A DNA stretch of 25,117 nucleotides from Zygnema cylindricum. Lineage: Eukaryota; Streptophyta; Zygnematophyceae; Zygnematales; Zygnemataceae. Below the pieces are notes generated by a model. It saw only the letters and a program-made list of their open reading frames with translations. It was not told where the DNA came from and made no database searches. The translations under genes and the position numbers were made by a program. The stretch spans positions 43,833-68,949 of the forward strand of contig JBBHKE010003186.1 of assembly GCA_037447655.1 (NCBI GenBank). The letters are read 5' to 3'. Positions 19,233 through 25,117 of this stretch are shown here, in pieces (the first letter of the stretch is position 1; each line of letters starts with the position of its first letter).

Positions 19233-22200
19233 AATATAAATATTATTATTATTATTATATAAATTAAAGAAAAACTAAACGGCATTCGTCACCGTCACGA
19301 CACCCGGCTCTCGGAAAATTCTGGTGCTTCCGAAAAATGAAAAGGAAGGTAAGCGAAGAGGAGGGATACCGAAGGGGGAGAAATGGGGAAAATATAAAGG
19401 GAGAGCCTACCTGGGAACCCTTAGGAACCATGGTACGGGAGGAAGAACAGTTAGGACAGGCTGTCTCAAAGACCACCGGGACACGGCGAAGGAGACAAGT
19501 AACGGAGGGAGGGAGAAGAGTCGAGCTTATTTTTGATAACTTCTAAGTTCTTCATTGAGATATGTACATTCATGCATTAAAATATCAGGTTTAAAATCCA
19601 AGTTGAGGTCTAGTATCAGAACAGTAGAAAATTTTAAAAAAAAATCTGATTTTCTTTTATAAAAACTTTCAACTCTATATTTTGATTATTGATGTTAACT
19701 TTACCCTGATCTAATAAAGTTTTGCACCAAGAACCGGATATTTAAATTAGATAACTGAAATTTAAAGCATCTAATTTAGTTTTATAATGATAATATATTA
19801 AGCAACCATACGTTTCAATTGTATGATTCATTTTAATAAAATTAATCTACGCATTAGGATTTAAAGTTAGAACATAATCTGTATTAATAGTTATAAAATC
19901 AAGCATAAATTAATTATTTTAAATAAATTAAAATATGCCTTTTTAAAGATTTCTACGTTACTACGCCCATAAAATGTAAAACTTTTGGTACAGTTATTTA
20001 ATTTCAAAAATTCTATATCGTCTAAAAAAAAAAAAGTAGCGAATTGTAGGGAGCAAATTTTAGGGGACCACGATTAGAATGGACTCATAAGTCTTCACTT
20101 GGAGGTCAAGTCTTCCCTCCAAAAAAAATAATCAAAAAGGGTAAAAAAGGGCAATCAAAAAAGTACATACCAATGTGGGCTCAACAGCTGTCAAGATAGG
20201 TTTCTAGGGTGCCCAGTAAAAAATCGACAAAAAAAATATGTTTTAATATTTTTTTCTTTTTAAGGGAAAGAAATCGGAGGCAAATCGGAAAGGAAACACT
20301 GGATTGGAGAACGATGACAAGAAGAAAGAGGTTTCTAAGGATGGCAACAATCGGAGAGAGAGAGGAGGGAAGGAGGGAGGGAAGGAGGGAGAGAGGGCAG
20401 GAAGGAAAGAGGGAAGGGAGGGAGGGAGGGAGAGACAGAGACCTGAGCTTGAGCAGTGTAATCTGCCGGTACATCTGTATACTGTCCGACGGAAATATCC
20501 CTCGCAAATGGGCCCACATAGACATTCTAAAAAAGAAAAGAAAAGAAAAAAAAACAACTTTTTAAAACAATACAGTAAAAAAAACGACGCACAAAACATG
20601 AACAAAGAAAACAAAAAAAGGAAACTATTGTTTTGTTCCGTTTTGATGCTCCTACTTGTCTGTCCAATCACTGTTTCCCTGTTTTTAGTATGTACATTTA
20701 TCGATTTCGGGAACAAAATTCACCTGAGAAAATGCCACCTAAAATGTATATATGTACACAAAATAATAATAATAAAAATAATAATATATCTGTTGTCCTC
20801 ATTATAAGCCAACCGATATTAAATGATAAAATGACGATGTTTGACTTTCCTAAAAATCCTGACAAATTTCGAAACCCTAAGAAATCGTGACACCCTAAGA
20901 AACCCTAAAAACCGTAAAAAACATAAAACCTTCAAATCGACAGAATTCACTTGAGAAAATGCCAATTTTATTTTGCCTTTACCTCAAGCGCCACCTCGTA
21001 GCTCTCCCATCCCCAAGCAGTAAAATTTATTGCTTTTGTCTGCACATATACGACAACAATAAATGTTGATAAAATAATAATTATTTTAATATCGTTGAAA
21101 CAATCGAAAAGTAATGACGAACCAATCTGAAAGTAATGACGAAACAAAATACAAAAAAGAAAAAAAGTAAAAGAACTAGAAGGCGATGAGGTCCGTCCCC
21201 TGTGAAAACCTATTTCGTATACCAACATTCTGAAATAAATTTGTCAAGTTCTTTAACAAATTTGATGATTATCCAAAAGAAACACCAGGCTTAATGAATT
21301 TCTAAAGACTTGGCGTAAAGCATTAATAAACGTTTTAAACCATTTTAACTAAACCACCGATCAATATTGAGTTAGTGAATTACCAGTTGTGATCCTACCG
21401 TTGTCAATTTATTAGAATAAACTACATTAGTTAGTGAATTATTACCGTTGACACTTTATTAGAATCAACTACATTAAATTATGTTTTGTCACGTGGCTTG
21501 TTTTGGGCCACTTCACTAAATATTGTTATTAACCATAGTCACCACAGAATTTAGAAGAATATTCGCAGTCGGAGAATATTCGACAAGAACATTCGGAAAA
21601 TGTAAAAGACCGTTCGTCTTCATATCGGCAGTAGGATCAAATATTTTTAGGTTAAAAAAAACATAAAATGGAACTTAGTGAAAAGAAAAAACTAAAGCTA
21701 AAATCTAAAATCAGTGAAACTTTAAAGAAAATGAATTTGTAGCTAAAAAGCAGACTGTAGAAAAAGTAGCAAAAAAAGTTGGAAAACTATGTGACTTTTA
21801 ATGACTAGGAAATCTTATTTACTGTTAAATCAGTTTTCATCCAACGGTCGATGCCCAAAAAAATATGAAGAAAAGTATGTACTACATACTGCCCTTAACC
21901 CTAAAAATGGCTCCAATATTCGGCAGAATTGCCGAACATTCGTTACTTTTCTCCAAAAATGTCAATTACCGGTGACTATGTGCTATTAACAGTTATTTAT
22001 TATTTTGGGTCAAAACAACACTCACTCAAATTAGAGTGATTACCGCAAATAATAACAATGAGCAGCGAAGTGTTTCAAACTTCTGACCGGCTTCATTAAG
22101 TTTTCAAGGATCTAAAAAACTACCGGAAAAATTTGACTACAAAATTTCCCAAGTTTTTGACTAAACCAATCTATACCAAAGAATTTTGAACCCCATTTAC

Positions 22201-24993
22201 CGCGAATGTATAACCAGAAACTCAATACATTTTCTGTGACTCTGATTTAAAACAATTTTTTTTGGATATTCTGCTTAAAATTTGATAAAAATTTCAAGTT
22301 TCCACGACCCATATTCAATACAAATCTTATTCGCAAAATTCCAAAAACTTCCACATTCCCAAATTCCTAGATTTCCCAAATTCCCAATTTACCAATTTTC
22401 CAATTTCCCAAATTGGCCAAATTTCCAATTTTCCAAATCCTCAAATGCACCAAATTTCCCAAATTTCAAAACAAACACCCAAGTTCAAAAATTATCCCGA
22501 GTCAAATTAATACTCCAAGTTCAGCGAAAGCAAACTAAAGCTCAATAAAACAAGAGTTCATTAATAAATAAAACAAAAGTCCGGCAAAGTAACGTCCAAT
22601 AAAACAAAAGCTCGATAAAAAAAAGTCCAACAAAAAAAAAAGTTCGCTAATATAGAAAAAGGACCAATAAACCTCCCAAGTCTTGGACCAGGTTCAACGA
22701 ACCTACCTTTCCGGCCATAACTCTCCTGTACGGTAATTCGACCAAAAAAGATTGGGCCATGGCCTCCACATCCGAACTCTTAACACTAAGGTTTTCGTCC
22801 ACATCCTCCATGTCTCCTCGACTTGTCACTTCCTCCAAAACTCCGGCTCCCCCGTCCCTGCCAGGTGGCGTTCCATGCATATGCATCTGTTAAAACCCTC
22901 TAAAAACCATTAAAAACCGTTAAAACAGTTAATGTAATCTCCTCCGCTGCAAAGTGATGTTTAGGGATTTATATCCGTAGAAAAAAATACAACAATCGAT
23001 AATCATTTTTTTTTAAGTTCTCGATAAAAATTATCGGTCGGATAAGTAGATTATATTTTATCGTCGATAAACATTTGATATTTAGGACAAATACAGTCAT
23101 TACAAATAAAAAGGACAGCACAAAAAAGACAAATTTTTCAGATTACAGAATTGCGTGACGAATTGAGGGCGTGTGACGTATACGGATGTCAGATTCTGTC
23201 GTTCAAATATAAAAAGTTTCCAACGATTATGGTACAAATTGTAGGTTTGATGTGCCAAAACAATTGAAAAAAACGCTATATATTGTCGCCCCATACAGTA
23301 CAAGTACTTTGAGAATATTTCGCATGTAGTACGCGTACTTTACGGGGCAACAAATAGGGTTTTCAACTGTATTTACAAATGAACTTATGCATACGTTATG
23401 CATGGAAGCATTAACCCCTTGAAGCCCTTCCGACCGCCTAAAACTAGCCAGTTTAAGGCTTGAACCATAATTAGTGGGGGGACTAAAAGCTGATCTTTGG
23501 GTTCCCTCTTTCATACTACTTGAGAATTTTACCACCCACACTAAGCCGACAATTTTTGTTGTGGATCGGTTTATTTGAAAAAATCAAACCATTCAGTGAA
23601 GTGAATCCGTTCCAACATAAGAGAAAGGACAAAAATCAAGGAACAAACAAAAGAGAGACAACAAAAAAAAGAGAGAAAAAACAAAAGAGGCAAAATAAAA
23701 ATGACAGTTGGACCTACCAGAAACCATGAAGATTTTCGGCTCCTTCCACTGCGGTTTGTTCCAAAAGAATGGTATTTCCACCTCGGTCTCCCTTCGGCTG
23801 TAGTGTCGAATACCGTGTGACAGCGTGAAGAGGCTGATGCCACATGAAAAGCGCAGAAGGACAAAAATAAAATTTGTCAGAATCTGAGACAGCAGATGGA
23901 AACCCATGTAAAATCGGCCGAGAGTTAACCAACTAAATTGAAAAAACTGAACTGAAATGACTGACACAGGACTGAACTGAACTGAGCTGGACTGGACTGG
24001 ACTGGAATGAACTGATCTGATCTGATATGAATTGATCTGAACTGAACTGAACTAAACTAACCTGAACTGAATTCAACTGAACTACAAAACTGAACTGAAC
24101 TAGACTGAACCTATTCAAAACTACACCGAACTGAAACAAACTGATTTGACATATATCGAACGGAATTGAACAGAGAAATGAACTGGACTGAACTGAACTG
24201 AACTGAATGAACTGACTTATTTTGAACTGAATTGAACAAAACTGAATTGAACAGATCCAATCAAATCAAACCGGAACGAAAGGAAAGAAAACAAAAGAAA
24301 CACATTTATCTATAAAAGGCAACAAACACTGAATAAAAAAAAGAAACACCTTTTGAAGAAAAATAACCTTACCTGATGCAAATCTCCGACAAAATGAATC
24401 AAAAGACGCAGAGCCAAAGCTCTACCCCATCTGAGCCAACCAAAGGATGCCCCCTGTCTAGCATGTTAGCGAAAAAAAAAAAAAAAAAGGCAGGGAGCAT
24501 GCTATGGCGATTGTTAAAACAATTCCAAGTATCACAGATACAGTTGACTCTCAAATTAACCACCTGGAAAAACACGTCTTGACTTAAAAAACTCCCATGT
24601 GAAACGTTATGATTGACCCAAAAAAGCCTGTCAAGTGGCACAACTCATAAAAAAACAAGAAATTCAAAACATGCATGACATAGTAAAGAAAAAAAAAGGA
24701 GTCAAAATGCTCTAATACCTGGCATTATCCACAGTCGTTTCCATAGTTCAAATGTGCAAAACAACTGGAAATATTTATTGAGGTTTCCTGTACTATACAC
24801 CTAAAACACACCATAATAAGCGTATGATATCGGGAAACCACAAATAGAATTTCCATTTCTTTTTTGCACATTTGCACTATGGTGGTTTTTATGGGGAATC
24901 TGTAGCAGGTAACGGAAAAACTTACGCATCGTTATGAGTGGACCGCATCAAACTGTTGCAGTGCTCCAAAGCCCACACCACATTTTCTTTATC
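13463..24993 (-). CDS. S1/P1-type nuclease, membrane-anchored, multi-exon (5' end outside window)
   Basis: Secreted or membrane-bound zinc-dependent nuclease of the S1/P1 family, which cleaves single-stranded nucleic acid and 3'-nucleotides. Exons (minus strand, 5' to 3'): 24926-24993, 24373-24457, 23718-23833, 22707-22857, 20983-21039, 20443-20526, (18573-18656, duplicate), 16863-16900, 16211-16296, 13463-13845. All introns are GT-AG and the phases agree (2,0,2,0,0,0,2,1), giving 355 codons without the duplicate. Metal-ligand motifs equivalent to P1 His116/Asp120/His126 (HFVGDLHQPLH, spanning an exon join) and His149/Asp153 (NLHGFWD) are intact, as are GDRGGN, WGWESYEVA and LAIAGFRLGALLN. 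The N-terminal Trp/His ligands lie in exons beyond the window. A C-terminal transmembrane helix and ~98-residue tail follow, as in membrane-anchored protist class I nucleases. The exon joins are my inference from frame, splice signals and family motif order. Confidence 0.9.
13846..14037. repeat. Purine-rich GGAAAA tract (acceptor side of last nuclease intron)
   Basis: The plus strand is A/G-rich (aaaggagaaaagggaaa-like). On the sense strand it is an unusually long polypyrimidine tract of about 190 bases running directly into the TTTAG acceptor of the last exon. Confidence 0.85.
14040..14549. mobile_element. TA-target MITE, long class, copy 6 (inside nuclease intron)
   Basis: The left end is CACCGCGAATCGTAATTAG and the right end CTAATTACGATTCACGATG, flanked by TA at 14038-14039 and 14550-14551. 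Length is 510 bp. The interior closely resembles the 2632-3131 copy in organisation. It is inserted in the last intron of the nuclease gene, next to a GGAAAA-rich tract. Confidence 0.85.
14577..14780. mobile_element. Decayed TA-target MITE, short class, copy 7
   Basis: The ends CACAGTCCATCACTATAAAG and the inverted CTAATAGCAATGAAAGGTG match the family imperfectly, but both are flanked by TA (14575-14576 and 14781-14782). The length (~204 bp) fits the short class. It follows copy 6 by only about 25 bp. Confidence 0.6.
15040..15300. repeat. Microsatellite (AAAACAAG)n and related
   Basis: Nine or so near-perfect 8-bp AAAACAAG units at about 15107-15183, flanked by degenerate AAAACGA and AACAAC repeats. 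It lies in the last nuclease intron. The open frames through it on both strands are artefacts of the repeat. Confidence 0.9.
15667..15980. repeat. Two pyrimidine-rich microsatellite blocks
   Basis: Two CT-rich arrays (about 15675-15830 and 15890-15980) are each followed by similar sequence: ataaagggacgtgacaaaacataagaaat at 15832-15860 and cacaaagggacgtgagaaaacataaaaaat at 15980-16009, with a third related stretch before the first array near 15640-15668. The whole is a tandem repeat of about 170-190 bp made of a 'gacgtgacaaa' spacer and a CT array. Confidence 0.75.
16211..16296 (-). CDS. Nuclease exon h (end of fold and stalk)
   Basis: The acceptor is AATGGCAG and the donor is AAAAG|GTAAGT, phase 2 in and phase 1 out. 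It encodes LGALLNALFP, which ends the catalytic fold, then a Pro/Lys/Ser/Thr-rich linker with one Cys, ending VCRPVVGK. The linker is probably the stalk between the enzyme and its membrane anchor. Confidence 0.85.
16303..16860. repeat. Pyrimidine-rich intron tract
   Basis: Nearly continuous C/T on the plus strand (ccctctccctcc-like, with a (CT)n run near 16588-16610). It fills the intron between nuclease exons g and h; on the sense strand it is a purine tract. Frames up to 218 codons through it are low-complexity artefacts. Confidence 0.85.
16863..16900 (-). CDS. Nuclease exon g (38-nt micro-exon)
   Basis: The acceptor is TTTTGCAG and the donor is CAG|GTGAGG. It encodes RAVKFQLAIAGF plus two bases of the next Arg codon. 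Together with exon h it gives LAIAGFRLGALLN, the typical end of the S1/P1 fold (usually LAGYRLA-LLN). It lies between two long pyrimidine-rich intron tracts. Confidence 0.85.
17100..18570. repeat. 1.46-kb near-pure purine tract (GGGAAGGAGG-type)
   Basis: An irregular array of GGGAGG, GGGAAGG and GGAAGGAGG units, with very rare pyrimidine interruptions, for about 1,460 bases. Locally regular blocks occur, for example the 14-bp unit gggaagggaaggag repeated several times at 17480-17620. It lies in the intron after exon f copy 2, so the transcript carries a giant CU tract. All the very long frames (up to 652 codons) in this area are reading through the repeat and are not genes. Confidence 0.93.
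18501..19098. repeat. Duplicated block, copy 2 (contains exon f copy 2)
   Basis: Matches the block ending at 20964, with an offset of 1,870 at the exon falling to 1,866 at the far end through four single-base length differences in the unique part. One boundary lies inside the purine tract, so it cannot be placed exactly; the other is after 'aaaatgcca' at 19098. Outside the purine part the two copies are about 99% identical. Confidence 0.9.
18573..18656 (-). CDS. Nuclease exon f, copy 2 (duplicate exon)
   Basis: Identical over all 84 nt to 20443-20526, including splice sites. Because the phase is 0-0, using either copy or both keeps the frame. Using both would insert 28 residues into the helical half of the enzyme, so normal transcripts probably use only one; which one is unknown. 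The long CT tract follows directly after its donor in the sense direction. Confidence 0.8.
19185..19262. repeat. (TA)n and (TTA)n microsatellite
   Basis: A (TA)n run at about 19188-19230 passes into ATT repeats. It lies in the segment separating the two duplicated blocks, within the f1-f2 intron. Confidence 0.9.
19263..20355. other. Intronic segment between the two exon f copies, no exon accepted
   Basis: AT-rich apart from 19320-19510. A donor-like CCCAG|GTAGGC on the minus strand near 19410 could end a small exon, but the peptide does not match the S1/P1 family, and exon f joins exon g without it. No other coding signal. Confidence 0.45.
20356..20964. repeat. Duplicated block, copy 1 (contains exon f copy 1)
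   Basis: The partner of 18501-19098. Here the purine tract is only about 75-80 bases long, against ~1.46 kb at the other copy. The right boundary (20964) is 19 bases from the end of exon e. Confidence 0.9.
20443..20526 (-). CDS. Nuclease exon f, copy 1
   Basis: An 84-nt exon (28 codons, phase 0 to 0) with acceptor TTTTTTAG and donor CAG|GTCTCT. It encodes NVYVGPFARDISVG through PADYTAQAQ, corresponding to the V-YP-G...Y...A region before the last helix of the fold. The donor lacks the usual A at +3 and is the weakest in the gene. An identical copy lies 1,870 bases further downstream at 18573-18656. Confidence 0.85.
20983..21039 (-). CDS. Nuclease exon e (WESY helix)
   Basis: A 57-nt exon with acceptor TGTGCAG and donor GAG|GTAAAG, phase 0 at both ends. 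It encodes TKAINFTAWGWESYEVALE. The W-x-x-E-S-x-x-x-A pattern is the conserved helix after the metal site in S1/P1 nucleases. The duplicated block containing exon f ends only 19 bases from this exon's donor site. Confidence 0.85.
21369..21475. repeat. Two-unit imperfect tandem repeat
   Basis: 'agttagtgaatta ... ccgttg-cA-tttattagaat-aactacatt' occurs twice in succession, the first unit with about 12 extra bases. It is located in the intron between nuclease exons d and e. Confidence 0.8.
22320..22660. repeat. Degenerate simple repeats (TTCCCAAATT, then AATAAAACAAAAGTCC)
   Basis: About 22340-22470 consists of drifting copies of ttcccaaatttcc. About 22500-22650 consists of drifting copies of caataaaacaaaagtcc. 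Both are intronic, in the d-e intron, and lie close to exon d. Confidence 0.8.
22707..22857 (-). CDS. Nuclease exon d (Asp of HxxxD and following loop)
   Basis: The acceptor is CCTGGCAG and the donor is AAAG|GTAGGT. Joining to exon c gives FWDGGAGVLEE, completing NLHGFWD with the final zinc-binding Asp (P1 Asp153). It continues through an acidic loop to AQSFLVELPYRRVMAGK, phase 0. A start at the ATG at 22886 would use a different acceptor (AACAG) and would not complete the Trp codon. Confidence 0.88.
23718..23833 (-). CDS. Nuclease exon c (PLH and NLHxxW segment)
   Basis: The acceptor is GGCATCAG and the donor is TG|GTAGGT (phase 2). It begins PLHAVTRYS, with the zinc-binding His (P1 His126), runs through PKGDRGGNTI and ends AENLHGF plus two bases of a Trp codon. 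The HQ|PLH join with exon b restores the family signature. Confidence 0.92.
23935..24250. repeat. Degenerate pentanucleotide array (ACTGA)n
   Basis: Dozens of actga/actgg/attga units fill most of the 539-bp intron between nuclease exons b and c. The array is imperfect, so it has been diverging for some time. Confidence 0.92.
24373..24457 (-). CDS. Nuclease exon b (catalytic HxxxD helix)
   Basis: The acceptor is CTAG preceded by a run of Ts; the donor is CAG|GTAAGG. It encodes the helix ALALRLLIHFVGDLHQ, containing the His and Asp that bind two of the catalytic zinc ions (P1 His116 and Asp120). The one-base shift caused by the nearby alternative acceptor ACAG would break the frame, which supports the chosen start. 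Confidence 0.9.
24926..24993 (-). CDS. Nuclease exon a (first one inside the window)
   Basis: Bounded by TTTCAG before and GTAAGT after on the minus strand. It encodes 22 codons beginning DKENVVWALEHCNSLM and ends in phase 2. The NVVWAL helix precedes the catalytic HxxxD helix in S1/P1 enzymes. The upstream intron starts at 24994 and is full of AAAC/AAAT repeats. Confidence 0.85.
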
Positions 24994-25002
24994 CTGAAAC
25001 AA

Positions 25003-25117
25003 ATAAACAAACAAACATACAGACAATACAAGAAAATAAACAAACGAGCAAATAAACAAACAAGCAAATAAACAAACAAACAAATAAACAAACGAGAAAA
25101 AAAAAAAAACAGCATCT
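25003..25117. repeat. (AAAC/AAAT)n microsatellite
   Basis: aaataaacaaacaaac-type units run from just upstream of exon a to the window edge. It lies in the intron before exon a, whose 5' neighbour is not in the window. Confidence 0.88.

Noticed and set aside
19394-19500. Possible minus-strand exon with a good donor (CCCAG|GTAGGC) between the two exon f copies
   Set aside because: The peptide (VFETACPNCSSSRTMV) has no counterpart in S1/P1 nucleases at this point, and exon f joins exon g in frame without it.
22647-22886. Start of a separate small protein at the ATG at 22886
   Set aside because: The sequence from 22857 down completes the FWD motif of the nuclease when joined to the preceding exon in phase; the upstream ATG part is intronic.

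Overview
This is eukaryotic nuclear DNA. It has GT-AG spliceosomal introns, a decayed Ty1/copia retrotransposon, several families of short terminal-inverted-repeat elements (MITEs) and abundant simple repeats. It is mostly AT-rich and gene-poor. The lineage cannot be fixed from sequence alone: the kinase is most like plant and algal CDPK/PEPKR-type kinases, whereas the nuclease resembles the membrane-anchored S1/P1 nucleases of protists.

Layout. 1-2148: the remains of a copia element on the minus strand (gag and protease, broken by stops). Its left 360 bases are a reversed but NOT complemented copy of its own protease region. 2149-5013: a nest of transposable elements. A 1.58-kb foldback element carries two insertions of a TA-target MITE family and is followed by a Harbinger-like MITE and another TA-family MITE. 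5014-8359: mostly AT-rich intergenic DNA with one further MITE and one unexplained GC-rich patch near 5.4-6.1 kb. 8360-9274: an intact single-exon Ser/Thr kinase on the minus strand, with a GA/CT microsatellite just upstream. 9275-13462: intergenic DNA with two more TA-family MITEs (one badly decayed) and a partial Harbinger-like copy. 13463-25117: the 3' part of one large intron-rich minus-strand gene for an S1/P1-type nuclease. Its 5' exons lie beyond the right edge of the window.

The nuclease gene is the main hidden content, because its exons are only 38-383 nt long and scattered over 11.5 kb. Nine exons plus one extra duplicated copy can be joined in a continuous frame. They give the H-x3-D, PLH and H-x3-D metal-ligand motifs, the helical C-terminal half of the fold, a transmembrane segment and a tail of about 98 residues. 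One 84-nt exon is present twice and is identical in both places, within a duplicated ~560-bp block. The intron after the second copy is largely a ~1.46-kb pure purine/pyrimidine tract. The other introns are packed with MITEs and different simple repeats.

The kinase and the nuclease show no sign of functional linkage; they simply share a locus rich in repeats.
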